This document shows positions 7,961 to 16,689 of a stretch of 64,000 nt of DNA, one piece after another. A program made the translations under genes and the position numbers. The DNA lies in the NCBI GenBank assembly GCA_947488755.1, contig CANLAD010000001.1, forward strand, positions 2,427,501-2,491,500. Reading direction: 5' to 3'. The notes beneath the pieces were generated by a model. The model was given only the letters and a program-made list of their open reading frames with translations. It searched no databases and was not told the origin of the DNA. Origin of the DNA: an uncultured Erythrobacter sp. Lineage in GTDB: Bacteria; Pseudomonadota; Alphaproteobacteria; Sphingomonadales; Sphingomonadaceae. Within the stretch, counting starts at the first letter, position 1. Every line of letters begins with the position of its first letter.

Positions 7961-8962
7961 TCAAACCTTCAACATCTGCTTCCCTCGGTTCTTGCCCGTA
8001 AAAAGCCGCTTCAACGTTTCCGGCGCGTTTTCGAAGCCTTCCTGAATATCCTCCTGATATTGCAGTCGCCGATCCTGCACGAACCCCTCCAGCCGCTTGC
8101 GGATCGCGGGAAATTCCCCCGCCCAGTCGAGCACGATGAAGCCCGCCATGCTCGCCCGGCGGAACACCAGATTGAAGTAATTCTCCGGCCCGGCGGGCAG
8201 ATTGCCGGTCTCGTAGCGGCTGATCCCGCCGCAGATCACGACCCGCGCATTGGTGGCAATATGGCCGAGCATATCGTTGAGGATCGGGCCGCCGACATTG
8301 TCGTAGATGACGTCCACGCCGCGCGGACAATGCTCGCCGATCTGCTCCTTCACGCCGCCCGCCTTGTAATCGATCGCGGCGTCGTAGCCCGCTTCCTCGA
8401 CCAGCCATTTGCACTTGTCCGGTCCGCCCGCGATTCCAACGGCGCGGCAGCCTGCAATCTTCGCAAGCTGACCCACGACACTGCCAGTCGCTCCTGCCGC
8501 ACCCGACACCAGCACGGTATCACCCGCGACCGGCTTTCCGACCTTGAACAGCCCGCAATAGGCGGTCAGCCCGGTGGTGCCGAGGACCGAGAGCACGGCG
8601 GTGGGCGACAGCTCGGTTTCCACCTTGGTCAGCCCCGCCCCTTCATGCAGCAGATACTCGGTCCAGCCGGTCGTCCCGAACACCATATCCCCTTCCGCAA
8701 AGCGCCCGTCATTGCTTGTCACGACTTCGCAGATGCCGCTGCCGCGCATGACGTCGCCGATCGCCATTGGCGCAACGTAGTCGGCGATGTTCTCCATCCA
8801 GCCCTTCTGCGCCGGGTCGAAGCCGAGATAATGCGTCTTGAGCAGCATCTCGCCTTCGCCGGGATCGGGCAGTTCGGTGGTCGCGAGCTTGAAGTCGTCA
8901 TCCGCGATGCCCCGCCCGCGCGGGTGTCCGTTCAAGAGCCATTGGCGCGTGGTGGTCGGCAT
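7961..8962 (-). CDS. NADP-dependent oxidoreductase, MDR superfamily (CurA-like)
   Basis: A complete 333-residue zinc-free MDR. It has the N-terminal GroES-like domain (residues 1-125) and a Rossmann domain with GAAGATGS (154-161), GIAGGPDKC and the DYKAGG loop. Family members reduce C=C bonds of conjugated carbonyls using NADPH. The start at 8962 has aggag upstream; a longer frame to 9097 would run into the divergent molybdoenzyme gene at 9087. Its gene is back to back with that molybdoenzyme, so the two start regions share about 124 bases of regulatory DNA. Close paralogue of the 11263 gene. Confidence 0.92.
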   Translation of the reverse strand: MPTTTRQWLLNGHPRGRGIADDDFKLATTELPDPGEGEMLLKTHYLGFDPAQKGWMENIADYVAPMAIGDVMRGSGICEVVTSNDGRFAEGDMVFGTTGWTEYLLHEGAGLTKVETELSPTAVLSVLGTTGLTAYCGLFKVGKPVAGDTVLVSGAAGATGSVVGQLAKIAGCRAVGIAGGPDKCKWLVEEAGYDAAIDYKAGGVKEQIGEHCPRGVDVIYDNVGGPILNDMLGHIATNARVVICGGISRYETGNLPAGPENYFNLVFRRASMAGFIVLDWAGEFPAIRKRLEGFVQDRRLQYQEDIQEGFENAPETLKRLFTGKNRGKQMLKV

Positions 8963-9086
8963 ATCGGTGCATCTCCTGTCCGTGCGAGACGCTTGTGCGC
9001 GGGTCCACCGGCCTCGCGCCACGGCCAAAAGTGTCAGTCGTGAGCGTGCGCCCGTGTGGTATCTTCGATGCTGAGGAGACCTTGCC

Positions 9087-11234
9087 ATGGGTATCACGAC
9101 GCACCGGACCTTCTGCCGTTTCTGCCATGCGAATTGCGCGATGCTGGTCGATGTCGAGGATGGCCCGCGCGGTCGAATGGTGCGCGAGGTGCGCGGCGAC
9201 CCCGAGGATCCGGCGTTCGGCGGCTACACCTGCATGAAGGGCCGCGAACTGCCCGATTCGCACAATGCCGACCATCGCCTCCATCACAGTCTCGTGCGCG
9301 GCGATGACGGTGAGTTTCGCGAAACGCCCATGCCCCAGGCGCTCGAACACGTTGCCGATGAATTGAGGCACATCATTGCCGAGCACGGACCGCATTCGGT
9401 AGCGGTGTTCATGGGATCGGGCGGATATCAGAACAGCGCCGCCATGGCCGCCTCGCTCAGCTTCGCGCAGGCGATTGGCAGCCGCAATTTCTACACGTCG
9501 GTGACGCTGGACCAGCCGGCCAAGGTCTTCACCACCGCGCGCTATGGTCAATGGCTGGGCGGCACCAACACGTTCAGCGAAAGCGATGTTGCGCTGCTGA
9601 TCGGCAACAATCCGATCGTCTCGCACTATTCGCCGCCCGGCGGCGTCCCGCCCTTCAGCCCCTCGCGCCGCATCCGCGATGCCAAGGAGCGCGGCATGAA
9701 GGTCATCGTCGCCGACCCGCGCGAAAGCGATGTGGCGCGGCTGGCCGATATCTACCTGCCGGTCAGACCGGGCGAGGATCCCGCGCTGCTCGCAGGGATG
9801 CTGCACGTAATCATCGAGGAGAACCTGCACGACAGCAATTTCGTCGCCGCTCATGTCGACGGGTTCGATGATCTGGCGCAGGCGGTGGAGCCTTTTACGC
9901 CCGACGTTGCCGCCACGCGTGCCGGAGTGGACGAGGATCAGCTCATCGCCGCGGCCCGCATGTTCGCACGGGGGAGCAAGGGGTGCGCCGTCACCGGAAC
10001 CGGGCCGGAAATGGCGGGCAACGGTACGCTGACCGAATATCTCGTCCACTGCCTCAACACGGTGTGCGCCCGCTTCCGGCAGGAGGGTGAGAAGGCCAGC
10101 ATCCCGCGCGTTTTCACCCCCGCCACCCCGCGCCGCGCGCAGGTCGGCCCGCCCGTGCCGATGTTCGGCGCCAACGGAATGGCAAAATCGCGCTTTCGCG
10201 GGCTGGGCCAGCTCGGGTTCGAAATGCCGTGCAACGTGCTTGCCGACGAAATCCTCACGCCGGGCGAAGGACAGGTTCGCGCGCTGATCTCGGTCGGGGG
10301 CAATCCGGTCGTCGGCTTCCCCGATCAGGCCAAGATGGTTCGTGCGCTCGATGACCTCGACATGTTCGTGCAGATCGACCCGTGGATGAGCGCCAGCGCC
10401 CGGCGCGCCGATGTCGTTCTCGCGCCTTCGCAATGCCTTGAGCGTGAGGACATCACCAACCTCTCCGAATGGTGGCACGAGGAAGCCTATGCCCGCTACA
10501 CCGAGGCGCTGGCCGATCCGCCTGGCGACGTGATCGACGAATACGCGATGTTCTGGACGCTGGCGAAGCATCTGGACGTCACCATGCAACTGGCCGGCGG
10601 CGCGCTGCCGATGGACGCGCTGCCATCGAAGGAGGTGTTTCTCGACCTGATGACGGCTGGCGGGCTGGTGCGCCCCAGCGAAGTGCGGCGCGATGCGGCG
10701 GCGGCGGGCGGCGCGGCGGTAATCTACGAGGATCGCCATCCGGTCATCGAACCGGTCGACGAAGGCGAGTTCCACCGCTTCGACCTTACCGCCGGGGACA
10801 TGCCTGCACACCTCAGCGCCTATGCCGACCAATCCGAAGCGCGCGCAGGATACGAATTCAAGCTCATCAGCCGCCGCTCGAAAACGCGCTTCAATTCGAT
10901 CGGCCATCCGCTGGAAAAGCTGCGCGCCAGGACCACCACAAACCCCGCCTACATCCACCCCGACGATCTGGCGACACTGGGCCTCGAAGAGGGCGACATC
11001 ATCGCGATAGAAAGCGCGCATGCGACGATCCACGGGGTCGTGAAGCCAAGCGACAAGGTACGCCGCGGCCTTGTCTCGATGGCGCACGCCTATGGCGATG
11101 CCGACGCGACGAAGGACGATGTGCGCGAAAGGGGCTCCTCGACCAATCGGCTGGTCAGCGAGACTGTCGATTACGATCCGATCACCGGGCAAAGCCTGCA
11201 AAGCGGCATTCCGGTGAGACTGGCACCTGCCTGA
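9087..11234 (+). CDS. Molybdopterin-dependent (bis-MGD) oxidoreductase
   Basis: A 715-residue member of the DMSO-reductase/formate-dehydrogenase superfamily. The N-terminal [4Fe-4S] ligands are Cys10, Cys13, Cys17 and Cys49 (TFCRFCHANC ... YTCMKG). It then has the molybdopterin domain (LLIGNNPIVSHYSPP, VIVADPRESD) and a C-terminal dinucleotide-binding domain (NPAYIHPDDLATLGLEEGD). No Tat signal is visible, so it is probably cytoplasmic. There is no selenocysteine TGA in frame, and the Mo ligand around FYTSVTLDQPAK is not clearly a Cys. No electron-transfer subunit is adjacent. It may hydroxylate or reduce a pathway intermediate; the substrate is unknown. Confidence 0.88.
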   Translation: MGITTHRTFCRFCHANCAMLVDVEDGPRGRMVREVRGDPEDPAFGGYTCMKGRELPDSHNADHRLHHSLVRGDDGEFRETPMPQALEHVADELRHIIAEHGPHSVAVFMGSGGYQNSAAMAASLSFAQAIGSRNFYTSVTLDQPAKVFTTARYGQWLGGTNTFSESDVALLIGNNPIVSHYSPPGGVPPFSPSRRIRDAKERGMKVIVADPRESDVARLADIYLPVRPGEDPALLAGMLHVIIEENLHDSNFVAAHVDGFDDLAQAVEPFTPDVAATRAGVDEDQLIAAARMFARGSKGCAVTGTGPEMAGNGTLTEYLVHCLNTVCARFRQEGEKASIPRVFTPATPRRAQVGPPVPMFGANGMAKSRFRGLGQLGFEMPCNVLADEILTPGEGQVRALISVGGNPVVGFPDQAKMVRALDDLDMFVQIDPWMSASARRADVVLAPSQCLEREDITNLSEWWHEEAYARYTEALADPPGDVIDEYAMFWTLAKHLDVTMQLAGGALPMDALPSKEVFLDLMTAGGLVRPSEVRRDAAAAGGAAVIYEDRHPVIEPVDEGEFHRFDLTAGDMPAHLSAYADQSEARAGYEFKLISRRSKTRFNSIGHPLEKLRARTTTNPAYIHPDDLATLGLEEGDIIAIESAHATIHGVVKPSDKVRRGLVSMAHAYGDADATKDDVRERGSSTNRLVSETVDYDPITGQSLQSGIPVRLAPA

Positions 11235-11262
11235 ACACAGATCCTTCGAGGAACTTCAACAA

Positions 11263-12273
11263 ATGCCCCAGAACCGACGCTTCCTCCTTCAGCGCCGCCC
11301 CGATGGCGAACCTGTCGCCGAAGATTTCGAGCTTGTCACCGAGCCGACGCCCGAGCTGGCGCAGGGCCAGTTCCTGATCCGCAACCACTACGCCTCGCTC
11401 GACCCCGCGATCCGGGGCTGGATGGATGAGGGCGGAAATTACATGCCTCCGATCCCGCTCGGCGATCCGGTGCGCGCAACCACCATCGGCGTGGTTGAGG
11501 AAAGCCGCGCGGACGGGTTCGAGCAGGGCCAGTGGGTCATGGGACTGAACGGGCTGGAGGACTATTCGATCGCCGAAGCGGGCGGGTTCACGCAACCAAT
11601 CGACCCCGACATGGTGCCCAGCGTCACCAACTACCTCTCGATCTTCGGCGCGGTGGGGATGACGGCCTATTTCGGATTTCTCGAAGTGTGCGAGCCGAAG
11701 GAGGGCGATACGGTCCTGGTTTCCGGCGCTGCCGGAGCGGTCGGGAGCCTGGTGGGTCAGCTCGCCAGGATCCACGGGTGCCGCGCGGTCGGGATCGCGG
11801 GCGGGCCGGAGAAATGCGCGCGGTTGACGCAGAAATACGGCTTCGACGCGGCGATCGACTACAAGAGCAAGGACGAGGCGGCGCTGACAAAAGCCATCGC
11901 CGAAGCCGCGCCCGATGGCGTCGACGTGATCTTTGAAAATGTCGGCGGGATCATCCTCGATGCTGGGCTGATGAACCTCAACCTTTATGCCCGCGTCGGG
12001 CTGTGCGGGCTGATCAGCGAATACAACACCGACCCGCGCGGCGCGCGAAATCTGTGGCAGCTGATCGTCAATCGCGCCTCCATTCGCGGCCTGCTTGTGG
12101 CCGATTACGTCGAGCGCTTCGGCGAGGGAGCCGCCAAGATGGGCGAATGGGCGGCTGCTGGAAAGCTAACGGTGGACGAGCATGTCGATGAAGGATTGGA
12201 GAATGCGTTCGACAGCTTCATGCGCCTGTTCGCCGGGACGAACGATGGCAAGATGATCCTGAAGATCGCGTGA
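11263..12273 (+). CDS. NADP-dependent oxidoreductase, MDR superfamily (CurA-like)
   Basis: A 336-residue MDR with the GroES-like domain, then the Rossmann loop GAAGAVGS (residues 155-162), GIAGGPEKC and DYKSKD. It closely resembles the 7961 and 1-660 proteins, so three paralogues exist in 12 kb. It follows the molybdoenzyme by 28 bases on the same strand and precedes a limonene-epoxide-hydrolase-like gene by 10, so all three are likely co-transcribed. An NADPH-dependent ene- or keto-reduction is expected. Confidence 0.92.
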   Translation: MPQNRRFLLQRRPDGEPVAEDFELVTEPTPELAQGQFLIRNHYASLDPAIRGWMDEGGNYMPPIPLGDPVRATTIGVVEESRADGFEQGQWVMGLNGLEDYSIAEAGGFTQPIDPDMVPSVTNYLSIFGAVGMTAYFGFLEVCEPKEGDTVLVSGAAGAVGSLVGQLARIHGCRAVGIAGGPEKCARLTQKYGFDAAIDYKSKDEAALTKAIAEAAPDGVDVIFENVGGIILDAGLMNLNLYARVGLCGLISEYNTDPRGARNLWQLIVNRASIRGLLVADYVERFGEGAAKMGEWAAAGKLTVDEHVDEGLENAFDSFMRLFAGTNDGKMILKIA

Positions 12274-12283
12274 CGCGCGCTCA

Positions 12284-12616
12284 ATGACTCCATTCCAAAC
12301 CGTCACCGCCTTTATCGGCCACTGGAACAGCGGCGACATGGACGCGGCCTACGATCTGTGCGCCGAAAACGTGGTCTGGCACAATGTGCCGATGGACCCG
12401 ATCGTGGGCAAGGCTGCGATGCGCGAAGCGGTGGACGCGTTCATGGTGAGCGTCGAAAGCTGCGACTGGCGGACCGATGCCTCCCACCTCAGCGACGGAC
12501 GACGCGCTGCCATCCGGGTGATGGGCACGTTCGAGATCGACGGCGATGGCAGGATCGCGGCGTGGCGCGACTATTTCGACATGGCCGAGTTCCAGCGCGA
12601 ATTCACCGGCGGTTGA
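12284..12616 (+). CDS. Limonene-1,2-epoxide hydrolase-like SnoaL family protein
   Basis: A 110-residue NTF2-fold protein. The end of the sequence reads IAAWRDYFDMAEFQREF, which is the conserved C-terminal block of limonene-1,2-epoxide hydrolases where an Asp takes part in catalysis. It also has AAYDLCAENVVWHNVPMDP at the N-terminus. It may open an epoxide made by an oxygenase of the cluster, for example the P450 encoded just downstream. This epoxide role is inferred; other members of the fold are isomerases. Confidence 0.82.
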   Translation: MTPFQTVTAFIGHWNSGDMDAAYDLCAENVVWHNVPMDPIVGKAAMREAVDAFMVSVESCDWRTDASHLSDGRRAAIRVMGTFEIDGDGRIAAWRDYFDMAEFQREFTGG

Positions 12617-12749
12617 TCCAAACGCCTCCGTCCGCCCGGGCCGATTGCAGTATGCGCATCCACTAGCACATTCGCCCATCGCGCCGCCCCCGCCGCCTTG
12701 GGTAGAACCGATCCCGCAACGCAAATATGCGTATGGGAGTCCGCTGCAC

Positions 12750-14003
12750 ATGAACAAGCCCGAAGCGATCCTGGAGCGCAACGTCTTCGCGCCCGAAACG
12801 CTGACCGATCCGTTCGACTATTACCGCGCCGTCCACGATGCCGGGATCACGGTCGAACACCTGCCGGAAATGAACACGTTCGTCGTCTACAGCTACGATC
12901 TGTGCAGCGAGGCAACGGGCAAGCCGGACGTGTTCTCGAACGATTTCAGCACGCTGATGGGCCGCGACAAGGATGCGGAGATCGAGGCGATCCTGGCCGA
13001 CGGCTGGCCCGACGAACCCACCCTGCTGACCGCGGATGCGCCGGTGCACACCCGCAATCGCAAGCTCGTCAACCTCGCCTTCTCCGCCCCGCGCGTGAAT
13101 GCGATCGAGGAGGAGATGCGCACCAAGTCGATCGAGCTGATCAAGCGAATGGCCGATAGGGGCAGGTGCGAATTCGTCGAGGATTTCGCGATTCCCCTGC
13201 CGGTCTACATGATCGCGGGCCAGATCGGGCTGGATAACGATCCCAAACAGGTGAAGGACTGGTCCGACGCAGCCGTCGATCGGTTCAGCCAGATGGTCGA
13301 TCACGAGCGCAAGAAGGAATGCGCGCGCAGCCTGGTCGAATTCCAGAAATACATGAAGACCAAGATCGACGATCGCCGCGAAAATGGTGGCGATGATCTG
13401 CTCACCGATCTGGTCGAAGCGCGGGTCGAGGGCGAAACACCGCTGACCGATGCGGAGATCATGTCGATCATGCAGCAATTCATGGTCGCCGGGAACGAGA
13501 CCACGACCTCGACATTGGCGGGCGGCTTGCTCCAATTGATCCGCAATCCCGATCAGATGGCAAAGGCGCGCGCCGCCGCGGGGGGCCGCGATCCCAAGGT
13601 CATCGGCAACCTCGTCGAGGAAGCGTTGCGCTACGAAACGCCCACGGCCGGCATGTGGCGGGTGGTCAAGCAGGACACGGAGCTTGGCGATACCGCGATC
13701 CCGGCGGGCGCGATCGTGCAGCTGCGCTATGCCGCGGCGAATCGCGATCCGGCCAAGTTCGAGAACCCCGATGCCTTCGACGTGGAGCGCAAGAATGCGC
13801 GCGCGCACCTCGCCTTCGGCAAGGGGCCGCATATGTGCGTTGGCAACATGCTCAGCCGCAAGGAAATGCAGGTCGCGTTCGACGAATTGCTCGATCGGCT
13901 GGAGGATTTCGCGGTCGCCGATGAGGACGGCATTGCGGTTCTGCCCAATATCCTGCTGCGCGGCGTGACGCGGCTGCCGATCACCTTCTCCAAAACCGGC
14001 TGA
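12750..14003 (+). CDS. Cytochrome P450
   Basis: A 417-residue soluble bacterial P450. The I-helix oxygen-activation motif is AGNETT (residues 247-252), the K-helix ExxR is Glu291-Arg294, and the haem loop FGKGPHMCVG puts the thiolate ligand at Cys363. It hydroxylates a hydrophobic substrate with two electrons from a ferredoxin, but no ferredoxin or reductase gene is in the window. ATG 12750 is chosen because the frame upstream overlaps the preceding gene and is Pro-rich and unlike P450. The next gene, an acyl-CoA dehydrogenase, starts 5 bases after the stop. Confidence 0.95.
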   Translation: MNKPEAILERNVFAPETLTDPFDYYRAVHDAGITVEHLPEMNTFVVYSYDLCSEATGKPDVFSNDFSTLMGRDKDAEIEAILADGWPDEPTLLTADAPVHTRNRKLVNLAFSAPRVNAIEEEMRTKSIELIKRMADRGRCEFVEDFAIPLPVYMIAGQIGLDNDPKQVKDWSDAAVDRFSQMVDHERKKECARSLVEFQKYMKTKIDDRRENGGDDLLTDLVEARVEGETPLTDAEIMSIMQQFMVAGNETTTSTLAGGLLQLIRNPDQMAKARAAAGGRDPKVIGNLVEEALRYETPTAGMWRVVKQDTELGDTAIPAGAIVQLRYAAANRDPAKFENPDAFDVERKNARAHLAFGKGPHMCVGNMLSRKEMQVAFDELLDRLEDFAVADEDGIAVLPNILLRGVTRLPITFSKTG

Positions 14004-14008
14004 AACCC

Positions 14009-15097
14009 ATGAATTTCGACCTTACCGAAGAGCAGGAGATGTTCCGCAGCTCGGTCGAGCGGTTCGCAGCGCCGATCGACGTTGAAGCGCGGCGCAAGCT
14101 ACGCTCGCTGCCGAAGGGCTATGATTTGGAGCGTTGGAAAGAGCTTGCCGAGCTTGGCCTGATTGCGCTTGCGGCGCCGGAAGAGGCTGGCGGAATGCAG
14201 GGTTCGCCGGTCGACCTCGCCATCGTCGCCGAAGCGATCGGCAAGGCTAATTCGCCCGATCCGTGGCTCGAAAACGGCGTGATCCCCGCGCTGCTACTCG
14301 CGCATGGCGGGGGGGAAGGTGCGCTTGAGACAGTGCTTTCAGGCGAGCGGATCGCCAGCTTCGCCTGGGCCGAACGGGCGCAGCGCTACAATCTCGAAGC
14401 CGTGCATATGAAGGCGGAGCGCTCGGGCGACGGCTTCACACTCGGCGGCGCGAAGACGCTGGTGATGGGCGCGGCGCTTGCCGACCTGTTCCTCGTCACC
14501 GCCGGCTGCGAAGGTGAGACCGCGTGCTTCCTCGTGCCTGCGGATGCCGACGGCGTGCAGATGCGGCCCTATCGCCTCGCCGATGGGAGCATTGCGGGCG
14601 AGCTGTCACTGACCGGCGTGAAGGTTGGCGATGCCGCACGGCTCGATCTGCCTTTCGACACACTGCTCGACATCGTCGCACAGGCGCGGCTGTATGCTGC
14701 GGCGGAAATGGTCGGGCTAGGCCAGCGCCTTCTCGACGACACGCTAGCCTATGTGAAGGAGCGCGAGCAGTTCGGCGTGGCAATCGGTTCATTTCAGGCG
14801 CTGCAGCATCGCCTGGTCGAGTGTTACGCCAAGCAGGAGCAGGCAAAATCAATGCTTTACCGCGCAGCATTGACTGATCCGTCCGACCCCATCGGATGGC
14901 GGCGCGCGGTGGCGGGCGCGAAGGCCTATGTCGGCGAAAACGTCGATGCGATCGCCCGCGAGGCGGTGCAGATGCATGGCGGCATGGGTATCACCGACGA
15001 GCTCGCGATCGGTCATGCAATGAAGCGCGTGATGGTGCTGGCGCGGCTGTTCGGCGATGCCGACACCGAACTCGCCCTGTATGCAAAAGCCGCCTGA
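14009..15097 (+). CDS. Acyl-CoA dehydrogenase family protein
   Basis: A 362-residue FAD-dependent acyl-CoA dehydrogenase. It starts MNFDLTEEQEMFRSSVERF and has the middle beta-domain (FTLGGAKTLVMGAALADL) and the C-terminal helices ending AVQMHGGMGITDELAIGH. It introduces a C2-C3 double bond in an acyl-CoA, passing electrons to ETF. It is somewhat short, as in steroid-pathway ACADs that work as alpha2beta2 pairs; the second ACAD at 18322 could be its partner, though this is inference. It is in an operon with P450, DUF35, thiolase and SDR genes. Confidence 0.9.
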   Translation: MNFDLTEEQEMFRSSVERFAAPIDVEARRKLRSLPKGYDLERWKELAELGLIALAAPEEAGGMQGSPVDLAIVAEAIGKANSPDPWLENGVIPALLLAHGGGEGALETVLSGERIASFAWAERAQRYNLEAVHMKAERSGDGFTLGGAKTLVMGAALADLFLVTAGCEGETACFLVPADADGVQMRPYRLADGSIAGELSLTGVKVGDAARLDLPFDTLLDIVAQARLYAAAEMVGLGQRLLDDTLAYVKEREQFGVAIGSFQALQHRLVECYAKQEQAKSMLYRAALTDPSDPIGWRRAVAGAKAYVGENVDAIAREAVQMHGGMGITDELAIGHAMKRVMVLARLFGDADTELALYAKAA

Positions 15098-15106
15098 GGA
15101 GCCGAG

Positions 15107-15532
15107 ATGCGCGCGAAGATCGACCCCGACCTGTGGAGCGACGAGGCCGAACCGCACCTGATGGGCGGTCGCCTGCCTTCGGGCGAAATCGTGTTCCCCA
15201 TGCCAAAGGGTGATGCGGCCAAGGACGTAGAGCCCTACAAGCTCTCGCGCACCGGCACGCTGTGGTCATGGACGACGCAAAGCTTCCTGCCCAAGACGCC
15301 CTATGCCGGGCCAGGCTCCGGTCCAGACCAAAGTCCGAGCGATTTCGAGACCTTCCTGCTCGGCTATGTCGAGCTGCCCGGTGAAGTCATCGTCGAAACG
15401 CGGATCGTCGATGCGCGGCTCGAAGACCTTGCGCTCGGCATGCCAATGGAGTTCACCATCGTGCCTTTCAACGAAACCCACGACACATTCGCCTATCGCC
15501 CCGCCGCGCATGCCCGGGCGAAAGCGGCATGA
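15107..15532 (+). CDS. DUF35 OB-fold protein lacking the zinc-ribbon cysteines (thiolase partner)
   Basis: A 141-residue member of the DUF35/ChsH2-like family that normally has a rubredoxin-like zinc ribbon followed by an OB fold. The OB part is recognisable (LSRTGTLWSWTTQSF and GYVELPGEVIVETRIVD). The ribbon region reads GGRLPSGEIVFPMPKGD, and the whole protein has no cysteine, so it cannot bind zinc in the usual way. Its stop overlaps the thiolase start by ATGA. In steroid degradation, DUF35 proteins form a complex with an SCP2-type thiolase/aldolase and present the acyl-CoA; the same arrangement is inferred here. Confidence 0.85.
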   Translation: MRAKIDPDLWSDEAEPHLMGGRLPSGEIVFPMPKGDAAKDVEPYKLSRTGTLWSWTTQSFLPKTPYAGPGSGPDQSPSDFETFLLGYVELPGEVIVETRIVDARLEDLALGMPMEFTIVPFNETHDTFAYRPAAHARAKAA

Positions 15533-16689
15533 CCGCGCCGGTCTACATCATCGGCGCGGGGATCCATCCTTTCGGCCGGACCGAGGACCGCTCGGGCCGC
15601 GAACAGGGCGTTTACGCCGTGCGCCAGGCGCTGAGCGATGCGGGGCTGGAATGGGCGGACATCGAATGCGCCTATGGCGGATCGGCGGCGGCGGGCGCGG
15701 CAGACATCATGGTCAACGAGCTTGGCCTCACTTCCCTGCCCTTCACCAATGTCGCCAATGGCTGCGCGACCGGGGGCAGTTCGCTCGCCGCCGCCGAGCA
15801 GGCAATCGCGAGCGGCGCGTACGATCTCGCGCTGGCGGTCGGCTTCGACAAGCATCCGCGCGGCGCCTTCAACGCCAAGCCTGCCGATTACGGCCTGCCC
15901 GAATGGTATGGCGAGACCGGCATGATGCTGACCACGCAGTTCTTCGCGCTCAAGATCCAGCGCTACATGCAATTGCACGGGATCAGTCGTGAGACTTTGG
16001 GCAGGGTAGCCGAAAAAGCGTTTCGCAATGGCGCGAAGACTCCGCATGCCTGGCGGCGCAGCGAAATCGATCTCGAGACGATAATGGAAGCGCCGGTCAT
16101 CAACGATCCGCTGACCAAGTTCATGTTTTGCGCGCCGGCCGAGGGCGGCGTTGCGCTGATCCTCGCTTCGGAGAAGAAAGCCCGCGAATTGGGCGCGGAC
16201 GGTGTGCGGATCGCACAGATAGCGGTGCGCACCCGCCCGCCCAACAGCTTCGAAGTGTTCCAGCCCGGCATCAGCGTGGAGGAAGGGGGAAAGCCCACCG
16301 TGCTGGCCTCGAAAGCCGCGTTCGAGGGCGCGGGGATCGGCCCGGAAGACATCGACGTCGCGCAATTGCAGGACACCGAAAGCGGAGCGGAGATCATGCA
16401 CATGGCCGAAAACGGCTTTTGCGCCGATGGCGAGCAGGAGGAATGGCTCGCCAATGGCTGGACCGAGCGCGAGGGCAAACTGCCGGTCAACACCGATGGC
16501 GGCTGCCTCGCCTGCGGAGAACCGATCGGCGCATCGGGCCTGCGTCAGGTCTACGAGAATGTCGAACAATTGCGCGGGCGCGGGGGCGAGCGGCAGGTGC
16601 CCGGCCCGGACGGCAAAGGGCCGAAGACCGGTTACTCTCATGTCTACGGCGCGCCCGGCCTGTCCGCTGTCGCGATACTGGAGCGCTGA
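15529..16689 (+). CDS. SCP2-type thiolase family protein, probable retro-aldolase
   Basis: A 386-residue thiolase-fold protein of the lipid-transfer-protein (SCP2/Ltp2) branch. The nucleophile position is Cys79 in VANGCATGGSS. The canonical catalytic His of the GHP motif is replaced: the motif here is GEPIGASG with Glu331. The usual C-terminal Cys-x-Gly loop is HVYGAPG instead. These changes argue against ordinary beta-ketothiolysis and for the aldol-type side-chain cleavage known for Ltp2-DUF35 complexes, though this is inference. It is translationally coupled to the DUF35 gene and directly followed by an SDR gene. Confidence 0.88.
   Translation: MTAPVYIIGAGIHPFGRTEDRSGREQGVYAVRQALSDAGLEWADIECAYGGSAAAGAADIMVNELGLTSLPFTNVANGCATGGSSLAAAEQAIASGAYDLALAVGFDKHPRGAFNAKPADYGLPEWYGETGMMLTTQFFALKIQRYMQLHGISRETLGRVAEKAFRNGAKTPHAWRRSEIDLETIMEAPVINDPLTKFMFCAPAEGGVALILASEKKARELGADGVRIAQIAVRTRPPNSFEVFQPGISVEEGGKPTVLASKAAFEGAGIGPEDIDVAQLQDTESGAEIMHMAENGFCADGEQEEWLANGWTEREGKLPVNTDGGCLACGEPIGASGLRQVYENVEQLRGRGGERQVPGPDGKGPKTGYSHVYGAPGLSAVAILER

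Noticed and set aside
8898..11201. 767-residue open frame on the minus strand opposite the molybdoenzyme gene
   Set aside because: It is the high-GC antisense shadow of a gene with clear conserved motifs, and its composition (His, Arg and Gly rich) is typical of such shadows.
9087..11234. Selenocysteine in the formate-dehydrogenase-like enzyme
   Set aside because: There is no in-frame TGA inside the gene and no SECIS-type hairpin is evident.
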